Source: Planctomycetota bacterium
GTDB taxonomy: Bacteria > Planctomycetota > MHYJ01 > WSZJ01 > JACPWG01
Length of the DNA stretch: 64,000 nucleotides
Assembly (NCBI GenBank): GCA_016197205.1
Contig: JACPWG010000051.1
Coordinates: forward strand, 62,001-126,000
Reading direction: 5' to 3'
The position numbers and the translations under genes are program-made. This document shows, piece after piece, positions 25,252-33,992 of this stretch (positions are counted from its first letter, which is position 1; every line of letters begins with the position of its first letter). The notes beneath the pieces were generated by a model. That model did not search any database. It was not told the origin of the DNA and saw nothing but the letters and a program-made list of their open reading frames with translations.

Positions 25252-25709
25252 GGCGAGACCCACGTCCGGAGTTTTTCGAGCGCATAGCGGTACCGCGAGG
25301 CGACGGTGTCCGCCGGGATGCCCAGCACCTCGCCGACCTCCCGGAAAGAGAGGCCTTCGAGCGCGTGCAGGACGACGGCCTCCACCTGCTCGGGCGGCAG
25401 CCGATCCAGGGCGCGAGCCAGCTCAACCGAACGGTCCGAGTCCGGCGCGTCTTCCCGCGGCGCCACGAGGTCGAGCTCCGCGAGGGGCGTTTCCCTTCGT
25501 CGCCCGGCGACGCGCAGCGCCTCGTTGCGCGCCGCGCGGAACAAGTAGGCCGCGGGGTCGTCCATCCGGGGTCGGCCCGTGGCCAGCTTCACGAAAAGGT
25601 TTTGCAACGCGTCTTCGGCGAGGTGCCGGTCGCGAGTCACCGCGATCATGTAGGCGAGGAGACGCGACGCCCAGGCGTCGTAGAGGGCCGCAATGTCCAC
25701 GTCTCCCAT
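25248..25709 (-). CDS. ECF-type RNA polymerase sigma factor
   Basis: A 153-residue sigma-70 family ECF factor. Region 2 is DAWASRLLAYMIAVTRDRHLAEDALQNLFVKLA (about 10-42) with the -10 binding helix. Region 4 is LDRLPPEQVEAVVLHALEGL and SFREVGEVLGIPADTVASRY (about 107-147), with the -35 recognition helix. ATG 25709; longer frames upstream run into a hairpin repeat and are not used. Translationally coupled by ATGA to a small membrane protein that is its likely anti-sigma. It probably controls a modest stress or envelope regulon, including its own promoter in the gap up to 26179. Confidence 0.9.
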   Translation of the reverse strand: MGDVDIAALYDAWASRLLAYMIAVTRDRHLAEDALQNLFVKLATGRPRMDDPAAYLFRAARNEALRVAGRRRETPLAELDLVAPREDAPDSDRSVELARALDRLPPEQVEAVVLHALEGLSFREVGEVLGIPADTVASRYRYALEKLRTWVSP

Positions 25710-25747
25710 CGAACAAGACCCGCTCGGAGCCGCCTCTTGTCTATTTT

Positions 25748-25794
25748 CTTCCTCCGCCGGATTTGCGCGAGCTGGGCAAATCCGGCGGAGGAAG
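25748..25794. repeat. Perfect 19-bp inverted repeat in a divergent intergenic region
   Basis: CTTCCTCCGCCGGATTTGC and its exact complement are separated by 9 bases. Next to it, about 25800-25880, is another GC-rich hairpin repeat (CCCCTCGTAGGGGAGAGGG ... GAGTGAGGGGTGCC). They fill the gap between the sigma gene start (25709) and the hydrolase start (26179). No T run follows on either strand, so this looks like a repeat element rather than a terminator. No gene is seen in 25710-26178. Confidence 0.7.
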
Positions 25795-26178
25795 AGCCAC
25801 CCTCCCCCCTCGTAGGGGAGAGGGTCGGGCCTTCGCCCACCGAAGCGGGCTACGGCCCGCGCAGGCGGAGTGAGGGGTGCCACAAGCGTAGCACCCGTGT
25901 TCGTCCTTTGTTGCGGCTCCCCGCGTTGGGCCGATTCCGCGGCCGATCGCTTTTTGGCGGATGGATGCCGTCGACTCGGCCTCGAGGATTCTACCTCCAC
26001 CACCGGGTAGGACGCAAGGCGCAGGAAGGCCTCCCCGCCGAAACTCCTTCTTGACGCGCGGGTCGAGGGCGAGTACATTTCGCCGACTCGGGACGCCAGG
26101 GCGGTGGGAGCGGCAAGACCCTTCCCCCCCCGCGGAGCGTCCGGCCCCGCCGCGTCCGATGCTTTGTGGGAGTGCCCC

Positions 26179-27177
26179 ATGCTCCGCCGCCCGTGCCGCG
26201 CCCTCGCGGTCGTCTCCCTTCTCGTCGCGTGCCTCGCCCCGGCCACGACCCGCGACACGAGGGCGGCCGCACCTCACCTCGGGTCGCGGGCTCGGTGCGC
26301 GACCCTCGAGGTCGCGACCGCGGGGCTGCCGACGCCCGTAGCCCCCGCCGACGAGGCCTGGTATGATCGCCGGGACAACCCCGCCACCCCGGGCGTCAAC
26401 GAAGCGGCGCGCGACATCGCGCGGGCCATCGACTCCAGCGGCGGCGAGCTCGCCCGTCACACCTACTCGTGGCTCGTCCGCGGCGGCCGGATGGTCATTC
26501 TCGTCGGCGGAACGAATTTCGAAAACTCGGTCGGCGGCTGGAACGCCCCCGCCCAGGACTGGGTCCGGGAGTTGTCGAAGGAGCGCACGGGCTGCGCGGT
26601 GGTCCCGGTCCTGCAGATCGACTACAAGTTGCCCGGCCTCCTCGGCGGCATCGGGTCTCCGCTCAACATGCTCGCGTATCTCCTGAGCTACGACCTCGGG
26701 CTCCGCCGCGCGAAGAGGATGATTCGGAAGGCCGTGTCCGCCGGCTCGCGGGACGTGTGGATCCTGGGCCACAGCAAGGGCGCGGACATCGTCGGCAACG
26801 CCGTGGCGGACCTCGCCTACCTGCCCCAGCTCACCACCGGCTTCAGCTTCGCCGTGCCGAACGTCGACTTCCAGCTCCTCGGCGTACGCTCCCTCGTTGC
26901 GCCTTCACCGGACCCGGCCTACCGGCGAAGCGGCCTCTTCAAGTACGATGTGCACAACGGCAGGCGCTTCTTCGGCAAGCTGATCGTCTTCAGCAAATAC
27001 AGCGATCGGGTCGCCAACAACGTCGACCCCTTTCGCTTCTGGGACCTCGTGGACTACGGACACGACTACGTGCGCGTTCTGGGCGATCCCGGGTTCCGCG
27101 CTCGACTGCGCGCCCTGGTCGCCGCCCCCGAGCGCGAGTACGAGGACCGGGCGGCGGGACCGGCTTTTGATTTCTGA
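26179..27177 (+). CDS. Exported alpha/beta-hydrolase (lipase-like), possible lipoprotein
   Basis: 332 residues. The N-terminus MLRRPCRALAVVSLLVACLA has a lipobox-like LVAC, so it may be a lipoprotein. GRMVILVGGTNFENS looks like the oxyanion strand and WILGHSKGADIVGNAVADLA contains the GxSxG nucleophile elbow (GHSKG). An acid and the His (DLVDYGHDYVRVLG near the C-terminus, about residue 295) complete a plausible triad. This fits a class 3 lipase-like or esterase fold acting outside the cytoplasm. ATG 26179; an earlier start at 26104 is Arg/Pro-rich and less likely. Monocistronic. Substrate unknown. Confidence 0.75.
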   Translation: MLRRPCRALAVVSLLVACLAPATTRDTRAAAPHLGSRARCATLEVATAGLPTPVAPADEAWYDRRDNPATPGVNEAARDIARAIDSSGGELARHTYSWLVRGGRMVILVGGTNFENSVGGWNAPAQDWVRELSKERTGCAVVPVLQIDYKLPGLLGGIGSPLNMLAYLLSYDLGLRRAKRMIRKAVSAGSRDVWILGHSKGADIVGNAVADLAYLPQLTTGFSFAVPNVDFQLLGVRSLVAPSPDPAYRRSGLFKYDVHNGRRFFGKLIVFSKYSDRVANNVDPFRFWDLVDYGHDYVRVLGDPGFRARLRALVAAPEREYEDRAAGPAFDF

Positions 27178-27209
27178 GAGTGCGATGGCGGCCGAACCTG
27201 GCCGTCGGC

Positions 27210-27515
27210 CGACTGCCGTAGGGTCGCCCCTTGTGAGCGCCCACGACCCGCTGCAAGTTGTTGGAGTGCGCGGTGTCGCCAACAGGGCGGGCACAAGGCC
27301 CGCCCCTACGTCCAGACACGAAAGCTTGTTACCCACACGCTGCCGGATTTGAACCATGCCGATTTTCGGACCGGCCGTGTGGGTCGAATGCGGGACTTTT
27401 ACACAGAGACGCGGAGACGCAGAGGCCGGGCGCTGCGTCCACCTTCCTCTACCGGCGATGAGCTCCGGCAACGCAGGGAGAGATCGATTTCAGCTTCCTT
27501 TCGGCTTGTGGAGAA
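27210..27515 (+). repeat. Composite of repeat families B and A
   Basis: 27210-27360 is a family B copy (GCCGTAGGGTCGCCCCTTGT, GTGCGCGGTGTCGCCAACAG, GGGCGGGCACAAGGCCCGCC, tail TTTGAACCATGCCG). It runs directly into a family A 3' part at 27364-27515 (GAGACGCGGAGACGCAGAGG, CTCTACCGGCGATGAG, CAACGCAGGGAGAGATCG). The composite fills the gap between the hydrolase and the SagB-type gene. No gene is seen in it. Confidence 0.75.
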
Positions 27516-27553
27516 AAGAGCCTTGTCGAGTACACCCACCCATTCCTGATCCC

Positions 27554-29281
27554 ATGCCGCAGGGCCGCCCGCGGCCCGAGCCCGGCCCCGACCCCGATGC
27601 GATCGAAGCCGTCTTCGCGTACCACGAGCGCACGAAGCACCACTTCCATCGCTACGCGGCCGCTCTCGGGTACCTCGACTGGGACACGCAGCCCGACCCC
27701 TTCCGCAGGTATCCGGGCGCACAGCTCGCCCGCCTCCGCATTCCGGCCCGGGACCGCACGCCCGCCTACTCGCGCATCTTCGTCCCAGGCGCCGTGGCAC
27801 CCCGCCTGCTGTCCCCGGACACCCTGTCCGAGTTCCTCTACTATTCCATGTCCATTTCCGCGTGGAAGGCGATTCGCGAGAACCGCTGGGCGCTCCGAGT
27901 CAACCCCTCGAGCGGGAACCTGCATCCAACCGAAGCATACGTCGTGGCCGACTCCATCGAGGGGATCCTCCCCACGCCCGGGGTCCACCACTATGCCCCA
28001 CGCGAACACGGCCTCGAACAACGGACCGAGTTCGACCCACAGACCTGCTCGAGCCTCCTCGCGGGGTTCCCCGAAGGGACGTTCCTCTTCGCCCTCTCCT
28101 CGATCCACTGGCGGGAGGCGTGGAAGTATGGAGAACGGGCCTATCGCTACTGCCAGCACGACGTCGGGCACGCGATGGCCGCGGCGCGGCTCTCCGCGGC
28201 GATGCTCGGCTGGGGGCTGGTGTTTTTGGACGGGGTCGCGGACCGGGAACTCGCGCGGCTGCTGGGTTTGGACCGCGAGACCGACTTCGAGCCCCGGGAG
28301 CGCGAGACTCCGGACGCTGTGGCGGTCGTCGTCCCTTGCGGCGTGGGTGGGCCTGGGGTGGTGAAGGCGTCCGCGTCTTTGCCCTCCGAGGCGCTCGAGG
28401 CGATCGCCCGCGCGGCGTGGCACGGCAAAGCGAACGTCCTGAGTGGGGACCATGTCGAGTGGCCGGCAATCGAGGAGGTCGCGGACGCAGCGGCCGCACC
28501 CAGGTCGCGGGCCTTGAAAGGCAGCCCGGAAGCTCTCCCGAGTTCGATGCCCGCGGACGCCTCGGACGAAGGCCCGACCGCCGGCCGTATTGTTCGCCGG
28601 CGCCGGAGCGCGGTGGCGATGGATGGTCGCACCGGCCTGCCGCGGGCTCGCTTCTACGCGATGCTGGCCCGCACGGTGCCGGCCCTCTCGGCGATCCCCT
28701 GGGACGCAGTGGCCTGCGAACCGGCGATCCACCTGGGACTCTTCGTACACCGGGTGAGCGGTCTCGTGCCGGGACTCTACGCGCTCGCACGCGACGCCTC
28801 CGCAGTCGAACGCCTGCGGGGCGCGATGGACACGACCTTTTCCTGGTCGCCTCCGCCCGCCCGGCCCGAGGGCCTTCCTCTCTTCCTCCTCAAGGAAGGT
28901 GATTTTCGCGGTGAGGCGGCCCGCGCGAGTTGCGAGCAGGCGATCGCTGGAGACGGGGCCTTCAGCCTGGGCATGCTGGCGGACTTCGAAGCGACGATCC
29001 GCCGGGAGGGGGCGCACGCCTACCGGCGCCTCTATTGGGAGGCAGGGAGGGTAGGCCAGGTCCTGTACCTGGAGGCGGAGGCCGCCGGGCTCCGCAGCAC
29101 CGGCATCGGCTGCTACTTCGATGACCCCGTGCACCAGCTCTTCGGCCTGGAGGGTCGCGGGTTCCAGAGCCTGTACCACTTCACCGTCGGCGGAGCTGTG
29201 GACGACCCGCGCCTCACGACGCTCCCCGCCTATCCCGAGGTCACTGAGAAAAAAGACTTCTGCGAGGGGAGCGAAACATGA
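27554..29281 (+). CDS. Double-domain SagB-type nitroreductase-fold oxidoreductase
   Basis: 575 residues with two nitroreductase-fold halves. The first, about 90-270, has RVNPSSGNLHPTEAYVV (about 115) and ERAYRYCQHDVGHAMAAARL (about 194), the flavin-binding motifs of SagB-type dehydrogenases. The second, about 360-555, has a degenerate start (GLPRARFYAMLARTVP) but a good C-terminal motif GRVGQVLYLEAEAAGLRSTG and GCYFDDPVHQLFGL. Such FMN enzymes oxidise azoline rings in RiPP maturation when next to YcaO proteins, but no precursor or cyclodehydratase gene is seen here. ATG 27554 is chosen because the frame upstream only translates repeat sequence. Cytoplasmic, monocistronic. Confidence 0.85.
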   Translation: MPQGRPRPEPGPDPDAIEAVFAYHERTKHHFHRYAAALGYLDWDTQPDPFRRYPGAQLARLRIPARDRTPAYSRIFVPGAVAPRLLSPDTLSEFLYYSMSISAWKAIRENRWALRVNPSSGNLHPTEAYVVADSIEGILPTPGVHHYAPREHGLEQRTEFDPQTCSSLLAGFPEGTFLFALSSIHWREAWKYGERAYRYCQHDVGHAMAAARLSAAMLGWGLVFLDGVADRELARLLGLDRETDFEPRERETPDAVAVVVPCGVGGPGVVKASASLPSEALEAIARAAWHGKANVLSGDHVEWPAIEEVADAAAAPRSRALKGSPEALPSSMPADASDEGPTAGRIVRRRRSAVAMDGRTGLPRARFYAMLARTVPALSAIPWDAVACEPAIHLGLFVHRVSGLVPGLYALARDASAVERLRGAMDTTFSWSPPPARPEGLPLFLLKEGDFRGEAARASCEQAIAGDGAFSLGMLADFEATIRREGAHAYRRLYWEAGRVGQVLYLEAEAAGLRSTGIGCYFDDPVHQLFGLEGRGFQSLYHFTVGGAVDDPRLTTLPAYPEVTEKKDFCEGSET

Positions 29282-29417
29282 TAGATTTCGCCTCCGCTAG
29301 GAGGTCGAGAGAGAAGGGGCCTCTTCACCGCGGAGACTCGGAGGACTCTCAATCCATCGAACGTCCTCTGCGCCTCCGCGTCTCTGCGGTAAAAAAAACA
29401 ACGACCCGAACAAAGGC

Positions 29418-29800
29418 TAAACGCGACCGAGGGCGGCAAGTGGCTAGCTCATGGCTCAGCGTCCCAACTCGCCGCGGGCGAAATTTTAAATTTGAAATTT
29501 GACTTTTTGCAATTTGAAATGGGTGTGGCTACTTTTCGACGACAGCGCCCAGACCGCCTGAAGGCGGTACTACGAACAGTAGGTTCCGAGAGCAGCACCC
29601 ACTGTTCGTAGTACCCCCTTCAGGGGGCCTACGAAAAGTAGCCACACCCATTTGAAATTCGGACCGGCCGTGTGGGTCGAATGCGGGACTTTACCACAGA
29701 GACGCGGAGACGCAGAGGCCGGGCGCTGAGTCCACCCTCCTCTACCGGCGATAATCGCTGGCAACGCACTGAGAGATCGATCTTAGCTCCATTTCTGCTT
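29418..29800 (+). repeat. Dispersed repeat family A, copy 3, interrupted by a MITE
   Basis: The 5' part 29418-29520 (CTAAACGCGACCGAGGG, TTTGAAATTTGACTTTTTG) and 3' part 29650-29800 (GAGACGCGGAGACGCAGAGG, CTCTACCGGCGATAATC) match copy 1 at 17382-17634 across the interruption. A further relative of the GAGAC...CTCTGCGCCTCCGCGTCTCTGCGG hairpin lies at about 29325-29395. The whole gap 29282-29916 holds no gene. Confidence 0.85.
29521..29649. mobile_element. 129-bp MITE with 9-bp target-site duplication
   Basis: The termini are perfect 18-bp inverted repeats (GGGTGTGGCTACTTTTCG at 29521-29538, complement at 29632-29649). Perfect 15-bp inner arms lie at 29566-29580 and 29601-29615. The element is flanked on both sides by ATTTGAAAT (29512-29520 and 29650-29658). 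The uninterrupted relative at 17382-17634 has ATTTGAAAT once at the same place, which demonstrates insertion. The inner arms carry the family C motif (CCGCCTGAAGGCGGTACTAC). There is no coding capacity, so it was mobilised by a transposase elsewhere. Confidence 0.93.
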
Positions 29801-29916
29801 GTCGGAAAAAAAAGGCTTTCAACCTTCCCCCTCGGCTCCCAATGGGCGCCTACGCGTTCCAGTCCCGAGCTCGCCAGGCTCGTTCTCAGGCAGCCCTCCC
29901 CTCAAGGGCCCTTCCG

Positions 29917-32900
29917 ATGCGCCTCCTGCTCCTCGGCCTTTTTTTTCTTTCCGGGGCCACCGCGCTCAGCTACGAGCTGACGTGGACCCGCATGCTGACC
30001 CAGCTCCTGGGAGGGTCGGCCTCCGCCGTGACCGCGGTGGTGACCGCCTACATGCTCGGCCTCTCCCTCGGCGCCTGGCGGTTCGGCCGGCGCGCCGACG
30101 CCACGGACCGGCCGGTCCTGCTCTACGCCCGGCTGGAACTGGCGCTGGCCGGCTGGGCCGCGATCTTCCCCGTGCTCGTGGGGCTGGCGGAGGCCTTCTA
30201 CGCCGCCTCCCTCGAGCGCCTGCTCCCGTCGCCGGGACTCCTGACCGCCGTCCGCTTCGGCCTCGCGCTCGCGCTCCTCCTGCTGCCTACGACGCTCATG
30301 GGGGGAACCTTCCCGGTCCTCGTGCGCGGCTGGGTCACGACGCGAAGCGAGGTGGGGCTGGGCGGGGGGCTGCTCTACGCCGCGAACACCCTCGGGGCGG
30401 TCGTGGGTTGCCTCGCGCCTCCGTTCGCCCTCTTCGGCGTGGTCGGCATCCGCGGCACCTGCTGGCTCACGTCGGCCGCCAACCTGCTCCTGGGCCTGGC
30501 CGCGCTCGCCATCGGCGACCGGATCGTCCGGCCCGCGGAAGACGCCGCGCCGCCGACGCCCGCGCCCGCGCCGCGCACCCCTCACGGCACGGACGAGCCC
30601 GCGAGCGATGCCGACGCGGCGCCCGCCGGTCTCCCGCTCTACCTGGCCGTCTTCGTGTCCGGCGCCGGTTCCCTCGTCTACGAGCTGCTCTGGACCCGCA
30701 TGATGACCGCGGTCGCGGCCGGCATCACCTATACGTTCGCCGCCGTGCTCGCCGCCTACCTCGCCGCGCTCGCGGTCGGCGCGGCGGTCGCGGCCTTCGT
30801 GGCGGATCGCGTTCGCGCCCGGCTGCGGCTCCTCGGCATCTTCCAGATCGCCGGAGGCCTCGCGGCGCTGGCCTCCATCCACGCCTTCCACTGGACCCGC
30901 ACCGTCCCGGGCACGATCCGCGGCGCCTTCGGCGGGGACGGTTGGTGGACGTACGTCGAGGGCCTCTTCCTCGACGCCGTGGTCGTGGTCGGTCCGCCCA
31001 CGCTTCTCCTCGGCGCGGTCCTGCCGCTGGCCTGCCGGATCGCCTCCGATCGCGGGGACCGGCTCGGCAGCCGGATCGGCGCGCTCTATGCCGTGAACAC
31101 GCTGGGCGCCGTGCTCGGCCCCGTCGTCGCCACCTACGGGCTCCTCCCTTCGCTCCGCTCGCTCCAGTACGCCCTGCTCGTCCCCGTCCTCTGCACGCTC
31201 GCCTCCGGCGTGCTCGTGGTCGCGTCCGACCGCAAAAAAAGTCTCGTGGCCACCGCGGTCGCCGGCGCAGCGGCCATGTGCGGCTTCGCCGCGCTCTCGC
31301 TGGAGCTGGGGCCCGCGGTCGCGGCCGAGGCCGGCGCGGGGACCGGCGACGCCGGCCGGACGCCCCCGGCGGTGTCCATCTCCGGCGACCTGGACACGCC
31401 TTTCCCGGTCGCCTTCGGTCCGCTCCGGGAGATCAACCGGGTGGGCTCGACCCTTCTCCATTTCGAGACCGGGCCCAGCACGACCGTTACCGTCGTGCAG
31501 GACCCGGAAGGCTGGCGCCTCCTGTACACGGACTCCTTCGTCGTGGCGGGGACCGGGGCCGGTTACGGGTACATGCCCATGCTCGGACACCTGCCCGCGC
31601 TCCTGGCAGCCGAACGCCGGCGCGCGCTGGTCGTCGGCTTCGGCACGGGCACGACCGCGGGCGCCCTCTCGCTGCACCCCTTCGAACGGATCGACATCGT
31701 CGAACTTTGCCCCGAGGTCCCGCGCGCGGCCGCGAAATTCGCCGAGGTGAATCACGGCGTGCTCGAGCGCCGGGGGCCCGGGCCGGCCGTGCGACTGGTC
31801 ATCGAGGACGGGCGGAACTTCCTGCGCGCCTCGGGCGAGAAATACGACGTGATCACCGCGGAGCCCCCGCTCCCCTACCTCGCGGGCGGTTCCACCCTCT
31901 ACACGCGCGAGTTCTACGAAGGGTGCAGGGCGCGCCTGGCCGACGGCGGACTGGTCATCCAGTGGCTGCCGATCCACGTCCTCCGGCCGGACGATTTCCG
32001 CGTGCTGGCGCGGACCTTCCTGGAGGTTTTCCCCGAGTCGACCCTCTGGTATTTCCGGAGCGCGGGCATCCTCGTGGGAGGGAACCGGCCGCTTCGGATC
32101 GACTACGCCGAGCTGGAACGCCGCCTGGACCCGACCGCGGCAGCGCCGATCCGAAAGGCGCTTCGCGGCTGCGGGATCGCTACCCAGCCCCTCTTCCTCG
32201 CCGCCTACGTGTGCGGCCCGGAGGCCCTCCGGACGTTTGCGCGGCGGGCGGCCGTGCTCACCGAAGATCGCCCGTTCCTGGAGTTCTACGGGCACGGCTC
32301 GGCGGTTTCCGAGGTGCACCGCCAGAACGTGACGGAGATGATCTCCCTGCGGGAATCGGTCTTGCCCCGTGTCGGAAATTTCGGCGAGCCCGCCGCCGCC
32401 AACGCCGCCCGCAGCGAGCTGCAGAAGGCCGGCCTGGTGGCGGAGCGCGTCATGCAGGGAAACGTGGAGCTGCTGGACCTGCGGCTCGACGCGGCGGAGA
32501 TCGCCTACCGCGCGGCGCTGGCGATCTTCCTGGACGACCCCGGGGTCCAAGAGCTCCTCCGCGAGTGCACGCAGATCCGCGAGCGCTACCGCCTACCCTC
32601 CGATCCCTCGCTCGCGGTGTCCCCGCCGTCCGGCGCCGCCGCGCGGACGGAGAAGCCGCCGGAGCCGGGTGACGTGCGGCGAAAGCTGGCCTCCGCGGAA
32701 CCGAGGGAGCGGGAGGAGGGCCTGCGTGCGGCTCTTCGGCTGCCCGCCGCGGGGGACCTCGGGGGCCGGGTGCTGGAGCTGCTCCAGGATCCGGACAAGG
32801 GCGTGCGGATCTGGGCGATCGTCGCCGCGGGAAAGTTCGAGTTGCAGGACGCGGTCCCGCGCCTCCTCCAGCTCTTCGAGGAGCGCACCGAGGACTCGAG

Positions 32901-33399
32901 CATCTTCGCGCTCGGCAGCCTCGTCGCACTGGGGTTTCCGGAGAGCCGGGAAAAGATGGAAATCCTGCTTCGCGACCGGACGCCCGCAGTGCGGCTGCAT
33001 GCCCTCCAGTGCCTGGGCGCGTTTCGGAAACAGGTGGATTGGACCGGTCTGGACCGCTTCCTTGAGGACCCGGATCCGGAAGTGAAGAAGGTCGCGTTCC
33101 GGATCCTCGGCGACCTGGGCGAGGCGAAGTGGGTGCCGTCGCTGGCACGGCGGCTGTCGGACGCGGACTGGCAGACGCGGGCGGCGGCGGTGGCGGCGCT
33201 GGCCGGGACCCGGAGCCCGGAGGCCGCGCCCGCGCTCTTCGGGGCGCTCGGCGACGAAGACAGCTTCGTGCGACGGAAGGCCGCGGAGGCGCTGGTCGCG
33301 ATCACGGGCGCGGCGATGCCCTTTGACGCGGACGCCGACCCCGCGGAGAGGACGCTGCAGGCCCGGGTGTGGCGAGAGACGTGGGAGCGACGGAGATAG
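29917..33399 (+). CDS. Spermidine synthase-like membrane protein with HEAT repeats
   Basis: 1160 residues. The N-terminal 470 or so form two homologous sets of membrane helices of the MFS-like type fused to spermidine synthase-like proteins (SGATALSYELTWTRML near residue 13 and again SGAGSLVYELLWTRMM near residue 248). The methyltransferase/aminopropyltransferase-fold domain follows at about 500-760, with ALVVGFGTGTTAG (about 572), IDIVELCPEVP and VIEDGRNFLRAS. The C-terminal 240 residues are HEAT/PBS-lyase-type repeats (DPDKGVRIWAIVAAGKFELQ, DPDPEVKKVAFRILGDLGEA, ALGDEDSFVRRKAAEALVAI). ATG 29917 (MRLLLLGLFFLSG). The substrate is unknown: these large planctomycetal proteins are not proven polyamine synthases. 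A second, convergent homologue with TPRs ends at 33993. Confidence 0.88.
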   Translation: MRLLLLGLFFLSGATALSYELTWTRMLTQLLGGSASAVTAVVTAYMLGLSLGAWRFGRRADATDRPVLLYARLELALAGWAAIFPVLVGLAEAFYAASLERLLPSPGLLTAVRFGLALALLLLPTTLMGGTFPVLVRGWVTTRSEVGLGGGLLYAANTLGAVVGCLAPPFALFGVVGIRGTCWLTSAANLLLGLAALAIGDRIVRPAEDAAPPTPAPAPRTPHGTDEPASDADAAPAGLPLYLAVFVSGAGSLVYELLWTRMMTAVAAGITYTFAAVLAAYLAALAVGAAVAAFVADRVRARLRLLGIFQIAGGLAALASIHAFHWTRTVPGTIRGAFGGDGWWTYVEGLFLDAVVVVGPPTLLLGAVLPLACRIASDRGDRLGSRIGALYAVNTLGAVLGPVVATYGLLPSLRSLQYALLVPVLCTLASGVLVVASDRKKSLVATAVAGAAAMCGFAALSLELGPAVAAEAGAGTGDAGRTPPAVSISGDLDTPFPVAFGPLREINRVGSTLLHFETGPSTTVTVVQDPEGWRLLYTDSFVVAGTGAGYGYMPMLGHLPALLAAERRRALVVGFGTGTTAGALSLHPFERIDIVELCPEVPRAAAKFAEVNHGVLERRGPGPAVRLVIEDGRNFLRASGEKYDVITAEPPLPYLAGGSTLYTREFYEGCRARLADGGLVIQWLPIHVLRPDDFRVLARTFLEVFPESTLWYFRSAGILVGGNRPLRIDYAELERRLDPTAAAPIRKALRGCGIATQPLFLAAYVCGPEALRTFARRAAVLTEDRPFLEFYGHGSAVSEVHRQNVTEMISLRESVLPRVGNFGEPAAANAARSELQKAGLVAERVMQGNVELLDLRLDAAEIAYRAALAIFLDDPGVQELLRECTQIRERYRLPSDPSLAVSPPSGAAARTEKPPEPGDVRRKLASAEPREREEGLRAALRLPAAGDLGGRVLELLQDPDKGVRIWAIVAAGKFELQDAVPRLLQLFEERTEDSSIFALGSLVALGFPESREKMEILLRDRTPAVRLHALQCLGAFRKQVDWTGLDRFLEDPDPEVKKVAFRILGDLGEAKWVPSLARRLSDADWQTRAAAVAALAGTRSPEAAPALFGALGDEDSFVRRKAAEALVAITGAAMPFDADADPAERTLQARVWRETWERRR

Positions 33400-33475
33400 C
33401 GGCGACCCGGGCGTGGCAGCCGCGTTCGACGGTGGCTGCGGGTGTGAGCGTGTGGCCGGTTTCGAGGAACCCCTC

Positions 33476-33970
33476 GTGGAACAAGACCGCAAGGACAGTG
33501 CCGCAGTCCAGCCGAAGATTACCTGGTTCGTGCTCTTTGGCGCGTTCACGGCGTCCGTGCTTGTCTACGGTGTCGTCGCCTTCCTGGTGTGGAACGCCCG
33601 CGGTGTCACGAACCCGCCGGAGGGTGTGGACATCGCCCTTCTGCGGCCGATCTTTTTCGTCCTGGGCGGCGTCTGTCTCGTGCTGGGCGTCGTGGTGCCG
33701 AAGCTCTTGCTCAAGGCGTGGTCGAAGCTGGGGCCGAATGAGCCGATCGGCGGCGACCCGAGGCCGACCCCAGGACACTTTCAGACGACGACCATTCTGA
33801 GCCTCGCGTTCGGGGAGTCGACGGCGATCTTCGGCCTGGTGCTCGCGCTCCTCGGAGGGTCGCTCGGCGACTTTCTGCTCCCCGCGGCCGCGACGCTCGC
33901 CTTTTTTTTCAGTTACGTCCTTCCGCAAGGCGTGCGCTACTGGTCCGGGGCGCAGGGGCCGACGCTCTGA
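33476..33970 (+). CDS. Hypothetical four-helix membrane protein
   Basis: 164 residues from GTG 33476, which has GAGGAA seven bases upstream; an in-frame GTG at 33452 is possible. Four hydrophobic segments: ITWFVLFGAFTASVLVYGVV, ALLRPIFFVLGGVCLVLGVVV, AIFGLVLALLGGSLGDFLL and AATLAFFFSYVLPQGVRYW. No family recognised. It begins 76 bp after the upstream spermidine synthase-like gene in the same direction and may be co-transcribed with it. It converges with the second homologue, whose stop is only 22 bp away. Confidence 0.7.
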   Translation: MEQDRKDSAAVQPKITWFVLFGAFTASVLVYGVVAFLVWNARGVTNPPEGVDIALLRPIFFVLGGVCLVLGVVVPKLLLKAWSKLGPNEPIGGDPRPTPGHFQTTTILSLAFGESTAIFGLVLALLGGSLGDFLLPAAATLAFFFSYVLPQGVRYWSGAQGPTL

Positions 33971-33992
33971 CGCGGCCGCCTCTCCTCGCGGC

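Noticed and set aside
27356..27553. N-terminal extension of the SagB-type gene
   Set aside because: It translates repeat families A and B; ATG 27554 gives a protein with a natural beginning.
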